A model generated the notes under the pieces. The model had not been told where the DNA came from. It ran no database searches and saw nothing but the letters and a program-made list of their open reading frames with translations. A DNA stretch of 64,000 bases. It comes from Hanstruepera flava (GTDB lineage Bacteria > Bacteroidota > Bacteroidia > Flavobacteriales > Flavobacteriaceae). The translations under genes were made by a program, and so were the position numbers. The stretch is taken from NCBI RefSeq assembly GCF_023634025.1, contig NZ_JALJCW010000003.1:310001-374000 (forward strand), given 5' to 3'. This document shows, in pieces, positions 36,231 to 43,475 of the stretch; within the stretch, counting starts at the first letter, position 1; each line of letters begins with the position of its first letter.

Positions 36231-36863
36231 ATGACACCTTCCATAATTATTGCTGATGATCACCCACTGATGTTAAGAGGCTTGAATGACTTTCTAGAAT
36301 CAAAAGGCTACAACATTATTGGAAGTGCCAGTGATGGTCAAGAAGCATACAACCTTATAATAAAGTTAAAGCCACAGATAGCCATTTTAGATATTAGAAT
36401 GCCTTATAAAACAGGATTGGAAGTAGCAGAAGAGTGTCAAAAAAATAATATTGAAACCAAAATTATTTTAATAACCTTTGATAAAGGTGAAGCTCTTTAC
36501 GATAGGGCTAAAGATTTAAATGTATATGGTTACATATTAAAAGAGTTTGCCATTGAAGAAATAGAAAAGTGCATTGAAAATGTTAAAAAAGGGAATCCTT
36601 ACTTTAGTGATGAAATAGCCACTTACCTAACCGAATCTATTCCTTTAGCTAAACCTGTGGACATTAAAGGTTTAACTAAATCTGAATTAAAAATACTTAA
36701 GTATATATCAGATAATTATACTAGCCAAGATATTGCTAATACACTTAAAATATCTATTAGAACGGTGACAACCCACAGAAGCAATATCGTACACAAATTA
36801 AAACTAGAGAACCGCCCTTCATCTTTATTTCTTTGGGCTACAAAAAACAAAAACTTATTGTAA
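36231..36863 (+). CDS. orphan NarL/LuxR-type response regulator
   Basis: A 210-residue two-component regulator. The receiver domain is 1-120: acidic pair D9-D10 in IIADDHP, phospho-acceptor D54 in AILDIRMP, Thr in ILITFD, Lys in YILKEFA. The C-terminal LuxR-type HTH is about 147-200 (LTKSELKILKYISDN, then DIANTLKISIRTVTTHRSNI). No histidine kinase gene adjoins it. The stop codon overlaps the first of three palindromes that occur at fixed distance upstream of -7-like elements in the next 310 bp. The regulator is the obvious candidate to bind them: NarL-type proteins bind inverted 7-bp half-sites spaced by 2 bp, the geometry seen here. Confidence 0.92.
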   Translation: MTPSIIIADDHPLMLRGLNDFLESKGYNIIGSASDGQEAYNLIIKLKPQIAILDIRMPYKTGLEVAEECQKNNIETKIILITFDKGEALYDRAKDLNVYGYILKEFAIEEIEKCIENVKKGNPYFSDEIATYLTESIPLAKPVDIKGLTKSELKILKYISDNYTSQDIANTLKISIRTVTTHRSNIVHKLKLENRPSSLFLWATKNKNLL

Positions 36864-36914
36864 AAAATACGTACAAGTACGTATTTTTTAATACCTCATT
36901 ATTATGTAATTTTA
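36862..36914 (+). promoter_or_regulatory. palindromic activator site plus -7 element, module 1
   Basis: A perfect inverted repeat with 13-bp arms (A6-TACGTAC / GTACGTA-T6) around a central AA occupies 36862-36889. A TAATTTTA element (36907-36914) starts 31.5 bp after its centre. No TTG stands at -33. The centre would lie near -42 of a start around 36921, the class II activator position. The palindrome could also terminate the response regulator transcript. Confidence 0.72.
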
Positions 36915-36920
36915 CATTGC

Positions 36921-36989
36921 TATTAATCAAGTTCTATATTTAGGGAGAACTTAAAGGCTTTGAAGCAAATTGTTTTGAAGCCTTTTTTT
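36921..36989 (+). ncRNA. predicted small RNA 1 (about 69 nt)
   Basis: The unit begins 7 nt after the -7 element with TATTAAT. Hairpin A follows (AAGTTCT 36929-36935 with AGAACTT 36946-36952, 10-nt loop ending AGGG), then at once an intrinsic terminator (AAAGGCTT 36953-36960 with AAGCCTTT 36978-36985, run of seven T). There is no ATG or reading frame. It is a sequence and layout relative of the unit at 37052-37117. Transcription itself is inferred. Confidence 0.66.
36953..36989 (+). terminator. intrinsic terminator of small RNA 1
   Basis: An 8-bp stem AAAGGCTT/AAGCCTTT with a 17-nt loop, followed by T7. Confidence 0.75.
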
Positions 36990-36992
36990 ATG

Positions 36993-37045
36993 AAAAAATA
37001 CGTATAAGTACGTATTTTTTTTAGGTGTAATTCACCGTACATTTA
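36993..37045 (+). promoter_or_regulatory. palindromic activator site plus -7 element, module 2
   Basis: A6-TACGTAT-AA-GTACGTA-T8 (one inner mismatch compared with module 1) is centred at 37006.5. TACATTTA at 37038-37045 starts exactly 31.5 bp after the centre. It has no -33 TTG. Confidence 0.72.
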
Positions 37046-37051
37046 CACTGC

Positions 37052-37117
37052 TATTAATTATTACAGGGAATTGTTAGAAGCTCATTACTATTGAAAAGGT
37101 TTTGAGCTTCTTTTTTT
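37052..37117 (+). ncRNA. predicted small RNA 2 (about 66 nt)
   Basis: The unit begins with the same TATTAAT, 7 nt after its -7 element. A weak hairpin follows (AATT 37056-37059 with AATT 37069-37072) whose 9-nt loop ends CAGGG, comparable with the AGGG loop of unit 1. A terminator (AGAAGCTCA 37076-37084 with TGAGCTTCT 37103-37111) ends in T8. It has no ATG. It is a paralogue in layout of small RNA 1, with a diverged terminator stem. Confidence 0.64.
37076..37117 (+). terminator. intrinsic terminator of small RNA 2
   Basis: A 9-bp perfect stem with an 18-nt loop, followed by a T-run to 37117. Confidence 0.75.
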
Positions 37118-37119
37118 AT

Positions 37120-37172
37120 AAAAAATACGTATAAGTACGTATTTTTTATACAATAAATACATCATAAATTTA
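37120..37172 (+). promoter_or_regulatory. palindromic activator site plus -7 element, module 3
   Basis: A5-6-TACGTAT-AA-GTACGTA-T6 is centred at 37133.5. TAAATTTA at 37165-37172 starts 31.5 bp after the centre, the same spacing as in modules 1 and 2. The predicted start near 37179 leaves a leader of about 16 nt before the small membrane protein ATG at 37195. Confidence 0.72.
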
Positions 37173-37194
37173 CATTCCCAAAATTCATAGAAGA

Positions 37195-37323
37195 ATGCCT
37201 GAACTACCAGAAGACAATTATATTATGGAAACAAATAGCAACAAAAACACGTTCTTTATAATTGGATTAGTAATAGTTGTGATTACTGTAATTTCAATAA
37301 ATATTCTTGTTAGTTTTTTTTAG
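37195..37323 (+). CDS. 42-residue single-pass membrane protein
   Basis: The frame starts MPELPEDNYIMETNSNKN and continues into one hydrophobic helix (about 20-42, FFIIGLVIVVITVISIN) before TAG at 37321. A second Met at residue 11 is an alternative start. The acidic, polar N-terminus should face the cytoplasm or be short enough to insert either way; topology is not certain. It follows activator module 3 with a 16-nt leader and is followed by a strong terminator at 37340-37371, so it has its own transcription unit. I know no family for it. Confidence 0.7.
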   Translation: MPELPEDNYIMETNSNKNTFFIIGLVIVVITVISINILVSFF

Positions 37324-37339
37324 TTAGTTAGTTACAAGA

Positions 37340-37371
37340 AAAAAGCGCCAACTAAATAGTTGGCGCTTTTT
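37340..37371. terminator. bidirectional terminator between the small membrane protein gene and odhB
   Basis: AGCGCCAACT-AAAT-AGTTGGCGCT with A-rich and T-rich flanks on both sides. It serves the plus-strand small gene and the minus-strand odhB, whose stop is at 37389. Confidence 0.9.
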
Positions 37372-37388
37372 ATTTTTTTGTTTAAATG

Positions 37389-38606
37389 TTATAATTCCAA
37401 CGCTTTTTTAATGTTGTTATCCATTAACAACTCGGTTGGATTTTCTAAAGCTTCCTTAACGGCAACTAAAAATCCTACAGATTCTTTACCATCAATAATT
37501 CTATGATCATAAGACAATGCCACATACATGATTGGTCTAATCTCAACCTTACCATCGATTGCAACTGGCCTTTCAACAATATTGTGCATACCTAAAATGC
37601 CACTCTGTGGAGGATTAATAATTGGAGTAGATAACATACTACCAAAAACACCACCATTAGAAATAGTAAATGTTCCTCCTGTCATTTCATCTACTGTAAT
37701 TTGACCATCACGAGCACGAATGGCCAATCGTTTTACTTCGGCCTCCACACCTCTAAACGTTAATTTTTCAGCATTTCGAATAACAGGCACCATAAGTCCT
37801 TTTGGCCCAGAAACCGCAATAGAAACATCAACAAAATCATAACTAATCATTTCCTTACCGTCTATCATTGAATTCACTGCAGGATACATTTTTAACGCTC
37901 TAACAACAGCCAAAGTAAAGAATGACATAAAGCCTAAACTCACACCATGTTTTTCTTTGAACGCTTCTTTATATTCTTTACGTAAGGCAAAAATAGGAGA
38001 CATATCTACCTCATTAAAAGTAGTCAACATTGCCGTTGTATTTTTAGCTTCCACTAAACGCTCTGCTACTTTACGTCGAAGCATAGACATTTTACTTCTT
38101 GATGTACCTCTTCCTTCTACATTTACTTCTTTGCCCATTGAAGGAACAGCTTTAACGGCATCTTCTTTAGTAATTCGGCCATCTTTACCTGTGCCAACAA
38201 CATTTGATGCTGTTATATCTTTTTCAGCTAATATCTTCTTTGCAGCCGGACTAGCGGTGCCTGTCGCATAATTATTGCTCTTATTACTTACAACTGCAGT
38301 TTGAGTTGGTGCTTCTGAAGCCTTATCCTTATTATCTGAAGTAACAGAAGCTTGACCTTCTGGTTTTTCAGCACTAGTATCAATAAGACACACTACCTGA
38401 CCTACAGCAACGGCATCACCTTCTTCAGCTTTTAATGTAATTGTCCCACTTGCTTCTGCCGGAAGTTCTAATGTAGCTTTATCGCTATCTACTTCTGCAA
38501 TGGCCTGATCTTTTTCTACGTAATCACCATCTTCTACTAACCAAGTAGCAATTTCAACTTCTGTTATAGATTCCCCAGGTGAGGGAACTTTCATTTCTAA
38601 AATCAT
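37389..38606 (-). CDS. odhB: 2-oxoglutarate dehydrogenase E2 (dihydrolipoyl succinyltransferase)
   Basis: A 405-residue E2 subunit of the TCA-cycle complex. The N-terminal lipoyl domain (1-75) carries the lipoylated Lys in DSDKAT. A flexible Ala/Ser/Thr linker follows, then an E3-binding domain (about 118-155, [13 protein letters not shown]) and the catalytic domain with HxxxD in [10 protein letters not shown] near the C-terminus. It is 28 bp downstream of sucA in one operon. Confidence 0.97.
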   Translation of the reverse strand: MILEMKVPSPGESITEVEIATWLVEDGDYVEKDQAIAEVDSDKATLELPAEASGTITLKAEEGDAVAVGQVVCLIDTSAEKPEGQASVTSDNKDKASEAPTQTAVVSNKSNNYATGTASPAAKKILAEKDITASNVVGTGKDGRITKEDAVKAVPSMGKEVNVEGRGTSRSKMSMLRRKVAERLVEAKNTTAMLTTFNEVDMSPIFALRKEYKEAFKEKHGVSLGFMSFFTLAVVRALKMYPAVNSMIDGKEMISYDFVDVSIAVSGPKGLMVPVIRNAEKLTFRGVEAEVKRLAIRARDGQITVDEMTGGTFTISNGGVFGSMLSTPIINPPQSGILGMHNIVERPVAIDGKVEIRPIMYVALSYDHRIIDGKESVGFLVAVKEALENPTELLMDNNIKKALEL

Positions 38607-38634
38607 TCTGTTTCCTATTTTAGTATTCTTTTAA

Positions 38635-41391
38635 TTATCGTTGGTTGTTTTTTGTTTTATCAAAAACATAATCTATCACCTCTTGATGTCTTTTTTTAGA
38701 ACGCACTGCACTACCTGCTGCTGGTGCACTATATGCTCGTCTTGTAGCCGCTCTAAAAGTTTTGGTTTCATCCAAGTGCATAAGCATATGACTGTAAGCA
38801 CCCATATTTCTTGGCTCTTCTTGTGCCCAAACTATATCATCGGCTCCTTTGTACTTGCTTAAAATATTTCGTATTTCGTCGATTGGCAATGGGAACAATT
38901 GCTCTATTCTCACCAAGGCCACATCATCACGCTCCAATTTTTCACGTTCTTCTAATAAATCATAGTAGAACTTACCTGTCATAAAAACTAATGTTTTTAT
39001 TTTGGAAGCTTCAGCTTGCTTATCATCAATAAGCATTTGGAAACTTCCATTTGCAAACTCATCAACTGTTGAAATAACACGTGGATGCCTCAATAAACTT
39101 TTAGGCGTAAAAACAATAAGTGGTTTTCTAAAATTGGCCTTCATTTGTCTACGCAACAAATGATACATATTGGCTGGAGTTGTACAATCAGCAACATACA
39201 TATTGTCTTTAGCGCACAACTGCAAATAGCGCTCCATACGTGCTGATGAATGCTCTGCTCCTTGTCCTTCATATCCATGAGGCAGTAGCATGACCAAACC
39301 ATTCTGTAATTTCCACTTATCTTCTGCAGCAGAAATATATTGGTCCAACATGATTTGGGCGCCATTACTAAAGTCTCCAAACTGTGCTTCCCAAATAGTT
39401 AAGGTTTTAGGGCTAGCCATTGCATAACCGTAATCAAAACCTACTACACCGTATTCTGATAATAACGAATTATAGATAAAGAACTTACCCTGATTGTCAC
39501 TTATATTGTTTAACAAAACAACTTCTTCTTCGCTATCTTCCACTTTAACAACTGCATGACGATGCGAAAATGTCCCACGTTCAACATCTTGACCTGAAAT
39601 TCTAACATCGTGTCCTTCTTCTAAAAGTGTTCCATAAGCTAAATGTTCGGCCATGGCCCAATCTAGCTTATCTTCATCGAACATAGTGCGTCTAGACTCA
39701 ACCAATCGTGATATTTTACGAATAAATTTTCTATCCTTTGGTAAAGTTGAAATAACATCCGCAATTTTAGACAAACCTTCTTTAGAATAGGTTGTATCTA
39801 TTCTTTTCATCATTTCATCTTCTTGAACAGGTGTATAATTTTCCCATTCATTCTGCATAAATGCGGTTATAACGGTCTTATCCTCTTTTCTAGAGTCTTC
39901 TAAATTTTCTTCTAATTTTGCTTTGTAATTTTCTTCCAGTTGCTTTACAAAGGCTTGATCGACAATGCCTTCAGACATTAATCGAGCTGCATATATATCT
40001 CGTGGGTTTTGATGCTTAGCAATGGCCTTGTATAATAATGGCTGTGTAAAACGTGGTTCGTCACCTTCGTTATGACCATATTTTCTATACCCCAATAAGT
40101 CTATAAATACATCACGTTTAAATGTCATTCTAAAATCTAAGGCAAACAACATGGCATGTACAACAGCTTCGGCATCATCTGCATTAACATGTAAAACTGG
40201 TGAAAGGGTTACTTTACCAACATCTGTACAGTAGGTACTAGATCGAGCATCTAAATAGTTTGTGGTAAAACCTATTTGGTTGTTTACTACAATATGAATG
40301 GTTCCATTTGTTTTATAACCATCTAGCTGTGCCATTTGTACAACTTCATAAACTAATCCTTGACCAGCAATTGCAGCATCACCGTGAACAACAATTGGTA
40401 AAACCTGCGACGGATTTTCTGGGTACTTATCGTCTTGTTTAGCTCTAACGATACCTTCTACCACTGCTCCAACGGTTTCTAAATGAGAAGGATTTGGCGC
40501 TATGTTGAGATTGATTTTTTTACCTGAATCGGTAATACGATCACTGGTCCAGCCTAAATGGTATTTTACATCACCATCAAAAACCTCTTGTTCATAATCC
40601 TTACCATCAAACTCGCTAAAAATATCTTTTGCCGATTTCCCAAAAATATTTGTAAGCGTACTTAAACGACCTCTATGCGCCATACCCATTACAAACTCCT
40701 TAACATCATATTTTGACGCTTTCTCAATTAATGTATCTAGAGCAGGAATTAGAGTTTCACCACCTTCTAATGAAAATCGTTTTTGGCCTACATATTTAGT
40801 ATGCAAAAAGGTTTCAAACGAAACCGCTTCGTTCAGTTTTTTCAGGATATGCTTTTTCTCATCAGCTGTAAAGTTTGGCTGATTGTCATTTATATTCAAT
40901 TTATTTTGAATCCACTCAATCTCTTCTGGCTTTCTAATATACATGTACTCTACACCAATAGAATCACAATATATTTTTTCTAAATGGTCAATTATTACAT
41001 TTAGACTTTGAGCACCAATTCCTAGAATTTCACCTGCATTAAAAACGGTTTCTAAATCGTTTTGCGATAATCCAAAATTTTCAATTTCAAGTGTTGGTGC
41101 ATATTTTCTTCGGGCACGAACAGGATTTGTTTTGGTAAACAAATGTCCGCGAGTCCTGTAACCGTCTATTAATTTAAGAACCTGAAACTCCTTCTGAACG
41201 TGTTCTGGAATTTGTGTTGAAACACCCTCGACAATTTCGCCATCCATTCCATAATTCTCACTACCAAAATCATAACCTTGAAAAAAGGCTCTCCAACTTG
41301 GTTCAACAGAATCAGGATTTTCTAAATATTGTTCGTATAAATCAGCGAAATAGGCTGTATGAGCGGCGTTTAAAAAGGAATATTTATCCAT
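38635..41391 (-). CDS. sucA: 2-oxoglutarate dehydrogenase E1
   Basis: A 918-residue thiamine-diphosphate enzyme that decarboxylates 2-oxoglutarate and passes succinyl to OdhB. The N-terminus MDKYSFLNAAHTAYFADLYEQYL is the segment that contacts E2. Family strings are GMAHRGRLS, HGDAAIAGQGLVYE, NNQIGFTT and LLPHGYEGQGAEHSSARMER. It is first in the sucA-odhB operon. A -7-like TACTTTTG on the minus strand (41430-41437) lies inside a palindrome. Confidence 0.98.
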   Translation of the reverse strand: MDKYSFLNAAHTAYFADLYEQYLENPDSVEPSWRAFFQGYDFGSENYGMDGEIVEGVSTQIPEHVQKEFQVLKLIDGYRTRGHLFTKTNPVRARRKYAPTLEIENFGLSQNDLETVFNAGEILGIGAQSLNVIIDHLEKIYCDSIGVEYMYIRKPEEIEWIQNKLNINDNQPNFTADEKKHILKKLNEAVSFETFLHTKYVGQKRFSLEGGETLIPALDTLIEKASKYDVKEFVMGMAHRGRLSTLTNIFGKSAKDIFSEFDGKDYEQEVFDGDVKYHLGWTSDRITDSGKKINLNIAPNPSHLETVGAVVEGIVRAKQDDKYPENPSQVLPIVVHGDAAIAGQGLVYEVVQMAQLDGYKTNGTIHIVVNNQIGFTTNYLDARSSTYCTDVGKVTLSPVLHVNADDAEAVVHAMLFALDFRMTFKRDVFIDLLGYRKYGHNEGDEPRFTQPLLYKAIAKHQNPRDIYAARLMSEGIVDQAFVKQLEENYKAKLEENLEDSRKEDKTVITAFMQNEWENYTPVQEDEMMKRIDTTYSKEGLSKIADVISTLPKDRKFIRKISRLVESRRTMFDEDKLDWAMAEHLAYGTLLEEGHDVRISGQDVERGTFSHRHAVVKVEDSEEEVVLLNNISDNQGKFFIYNSLLSEYGVVGFDYGYAMASPKTLTIWEAQFGDFSNGAQIMLDQYISAAEDKWKLQNGLVMLLPHGYEGQGAEHSSARMERYLQLCAKDNMYVADCTTPANMYHLLRRQMKANFRKPLIVFTPKSLLRHPRVISTVDEFANGSFQMLIDDKQAEASKIKTLVFMTGKFYYDLLEEREKLERDDVALVRIEQLFPLPIDEIRNILSKYKGADDIVWAQEEPRNMGAYSHMLMHLDETKTFRAATRRAYSAPAAGSAVRSKKRHQEVIDYVFDKTKNNQR

Positions 41392-41424
41392 AAAATAGGT
41401 TAAAACTAAATCGTTCTAATAAAT

Positions 41425-41440
41425 TTGTACAAAAGTACAA
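41425..41440. promoter_or_regulatory. 16-bp palindrome over the sucA promoter
   Basis: TTGTAC-AAAA-GTACAA, a perfect inverted repeat, overlaps the minus-strand -7 element TACTTTTG (41430-41437) of sucA. A plus-strand TAAATTTG (41420-41427) also overlaps and may serve the gene at 41501. It is an operator candidate for both directions. Confidence 0.5.
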
Positions 41441-41500
41441 CTTTTAGGAAAATTAGGTATGCTTTTATTATTTTTATAACATTGATTTAAAATATTTAAA

Positions 41501-42034
41501 ATGAAAAAGAAAACTCAAAGTAACCCATTAAAAAAAACAAGTATTTTTCTTGCGCTTTTTTTCGGATTGATATTTTCTGTACAGTCGCAAAGTAAAAGTG
41601 AATTTTGGCAACATGTTGCTTTTGGAGGTAGTGTTGGATTAAGTTTTGGCGATGGCTTTTTTGGTGGCACTATTGCACCAAGTGCTATCTACCGATTTAA
41701 TCCAAGATTTGCCATGGGTATAGGTGCCAACTACACGTATAATGAAGAAAAGAACTTTTACAGATCATCAATTATTGGAGGTAGCTTAATCGGTTTATTC
41801 AACCCCATACCACAGTTACAACTTTCAGCAGAATTTGAACAATTAAATGTGAATAGGAATTATAATAACTCCACGCCTTTTTTAGACGAAAACTACTGGT
41901 ACCCGGCTTTGTTTCTAGGTGTTGGTTATAATGCTGGGCCTGTAGCTATGGGAATACGCTTTGATGTTCTTTATAATAGAGACAAGAGTATTTATGCTAA
42001 CTCTTGGGCGCCTTTTGTAAGGGTTTACTTTTAG
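41501..42034 (+). CDS. outer-membrane beta-barrel-like protein next to sucA
   Basis: A 177-residue exported protein. The signal region is KKTSIFLALFFGLIFSVQSQS, then glycine- and aromatic-rich strands (FGGSVGLSFGDGFFGGT, IGANYTYNEEKNFY, LGVGYNAGPVAMGIRF) ending in an aromatic FVRVYF, typical of small outer-membrane barrels. Relatives in flavobacterial genomes are sometimes labelled alpha-ketoglutarate decarboxylase. Nothing here supports an enzyme; the label probably arose from its location beside sucA. Its stop overlaps that of the convergent gene at 42031. Confidence 0.85.
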   Translation: MKKKTQSNPLKKTSIFLALFFGLIFSVQSQSKSEFWQHVAFGGSVGLSFGDGFFGGTIAPSAIYRFNPRFAMGIGANYTYNEEKNFYRSSIIGGSLIGLFNPIPQLQLSAEFEQLNVNRNYNNSTPFLDENYWYPALFLGVGYNAGPVAMGIRFDVLYNRDKSIYANSWAPFVRVYF

Positions 42035-42378
42035 TACTTGTTCCTAAACCAAACTTTTTGCCATTCGCGCTGAAGTATCATGAAGGCCACTTTTTCAGAC
42101 ATTTCTAGAGTATCAACACCATCCAGCGTTTTTATTTTCTTTTCTGAAACATCTATAATATATAGTAAATTAAGGTAATCCATAAATCGTTCTTGTATTA
42201 ATTTATAGATCATTTCGTGCAATAATAATTTTAGGCTCGTAGGTAGAACATCTTCACAAAAGCTTAAATCTATATTAGCCAATGCCAAGTCCTTATTAAG
42301 TTGCTTAACCAACTGCTCATAAAGCTTAAGACCTTCGGCTTCAGCAACTAACTCATTAAATGTTTGCGGCAATTGCAT
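42031..42378 (-). CDS. conserved-looking hypothetical protein downstream of prenyl synthase
   Basis: A 115-residue helical, soluble protein that I do not recognise. It starts MQLPQTFNELVAEAEGLKLYEQLVKQLNKD. Its ATG overlaps the stop of the prenyl synthase gene (TAATG), so the two are translationally coupled. There is no membrane segment. It may be an accessory of that enzyme, but only position supports this. Confidence 0.78.
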   Translation of the reverse strand: MQLPQTFNELVAEAEGLKLYEQLVKQLNKDLALANIDLSFCEDVLPTSLKLLLHEMIYKLIQERFMDYLNLLYIIDVSEKKIKTLDGVDTLEMSEKVAFMILQREWQKVWFRNKY

Positions 42379-43352
42379 TAAACAGATCGATCCATTAATT
42401 GTTCTCCAAAAGCTTTTAACACGACTTTTTTAGAATCTGAAATATTTAGATTGTCTAATACACTAAAAGCTTTATTAGTATATAACATAATTTCTTTTTT
42501 TGTGGCCGCAGCAGCACCAGAGGACTCAAAAATTGATTTTATGGTTTCTATTTTATCAGTTTGATCGTTAGGTTTTAAACTGTATAGATGTTCTATTTGT
42601 TTCTTATCGTCTTCTGAACCCAGTTCTTGGGTTTTTAAGTACAAAATGGTTTTCTTGTTTTCTATGATGTCTCCACCCATTTGCTTACCAAAGGTTTCAG
42701 GGTTTCCAAAAGCATCAAGGTAATCATCTTGCAGCTGGAAGGCTATGCCTAAATTTTTTCCGAACTCATAAATATTATTCTGGTCTTGCTTATTGGCTTT
42801 GGCAACAATTGCTCCCATTTTCATTGCAGCACCTACCAAAACAGCTGTTTTGTATTCAATCATTTTTAGATATTCAGGTATTACCACATCATCTCTAGTC
42901 TCAAAATCAACATCGTATTGCTGTCCTTCACAAACCTCCAAAGCTGTTTTACTAAACAATTTAGCCAATGACTGAAATATTTCACCTTCATAGTTTTCAA
43001 ATAATTGGTAAGCCATGATAAGCATAGCATCTCCAGATAATATACCTGTGTTAATATCCCATTTTTCATGAACAGTTTCTTGTCCTCTGCGCAAAGGTGC
43101 ATCGTCCATAATATCATCATGGACTAAAGAAAAATTATGAAACACTTCAATGCTTAAAGCCGCATCAAGTGCTTTTTTATAATCTTCATCAAAAACTTCT
43201 GCTGCCATTAAAGTTAAAACAGGCCTTAAACGCTTTCCTCCTAGTTTGAGAATATAATTTATGGGATTATATAAACTGGCTGGCTCTCGTGCCTTTAAAA
43301 ACTCCTTTAAATGATTGGTAAAAGCCTCTTGATAAAATGAAATATTCTGCAT
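42378..43352 (-). CDS. polyprenyl (geranylgeranyl/farnesyl) diphosphate synthase
   Basis: A 324-residue trans-prenyltransferase. The first Asp-rich motif is LVHDDIMDD (D79, D80, D83) with no insertion, and the second is FQLQDDYLDAFG (D209, D210, D213). GGKRLRP at 38-44 binds the diphosphate. An aromatic F74 five residues before the first Asp is typical of short-chain (C15-C20) producers. It uses isoprenoid precursors from the MEP pathway, whose first enzyme (dxs) is also in this window. A minus-strand promoter (CAA 43386-43388, TACTTTTG 43357-43364) places the transcript start at or next to the ATG, so the mRNA may be leaderless. Confidence 0.93.
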   Translation of the reverse strand: MQNISFYQEAFTNHLKEFLKAREPASLYNPINYILKLGGKRLRPVLTLMAAEVFDEDYKKALDAALSIEVFHNFSLVHDDIMDDAPLRRGQETVHEKWDINTGILSGDAMLIMAYQLFENYEGEIFQSLAKLFSKTALEVCEGQQYDVDFETRDDVVIPEYLKMIEYKTAVLVGAAMKMGAIVAKANKQDQNNIYEFGKNLGIAFQLQDDYLDAFGNPETFGKQMGGDIIENKKTILYLKTQELGSEDDKKQIEHLYSLKPNDQTDKIETIKSIFESSGAAAATKKEIMLYTNKAFSVLDNLNISDSKKVVLKAFGEQLMDRSV

Positions 43353-43356
43353 TATG

Positions 43357-43388
43357 CAAAAGTAAAGTAATTGATAGGATTAAAACAA
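43357..43388 (-). promoter_or_regulatory. promoter of the prenyl synthase gene
   Basis: On the minus strand TTG (43388-43386) and TACTTTTG (43364-43357) are 21 bp apart. The -7 element ends 5 bp before the ATG at 43352, which implies a leaderless or nearly leaderless mRNA. Confidence 0.62.
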
Positions 43389-43425
43389 CTTCTGGTTTGT
43401 AATGTTAAAAAATCATTAAAACTTT

Positions 43426-43453
43426 GGAAACTTTTTTTGTTTTTAAAGTTTCC
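43426..43453. promoter_or_regulatory. TetR operator in its own promoter
   Basis: GGAAACTTT-N10-AAAGTTTCC, a perfect 9-bp inverted repeat. It lies between the -33 TTTG (43436-43439 is within the spacer) and the -7 TACTTTTG (43459-43466) of the tetR gene. That position is typical of autorepression. Confidence 0.75.
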
Positions 43454-43466
43454 TTAAGTACTTTTG
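43436..43466 (+). promoter_or_regulatory. promoter of the tetR-efflux operon
   Basis: TTTG at 43436-43439 and TACTTTTG at 43459-43466, 19 bp apart. The ATG at 43476 is 10 bp after the -7 element, leaving a very short leader. The operator overlaps the promoter. Confidence 0.72.
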
Positions 43467-43475
43467 CCAACAATT

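Noticed and set aside
36862-37147. The three palindromes as a CRISPR array or satellite repeat
   Set aside because: Only three copies, spacers of about 100 nt with promoter and terminator structure, and no cas genes; the fixed spacing to -7 elements explains them better.
37069-37180. Base pairing of the GGGAAT in small RNA 2 with ATTCCC at the 5' end of the small membrane protein transcript
   Set aside because: Only six pairs, and the site lies at or before the predicted transcript start, so it is too weak to claim regulation.
41501-42034. Alpha-ketoglutarate decarboxylase
   Set aside because: Protein is a signal-peptide-bearing barrel without enzyme motifs; the label likely comes from the sucA neighbour.
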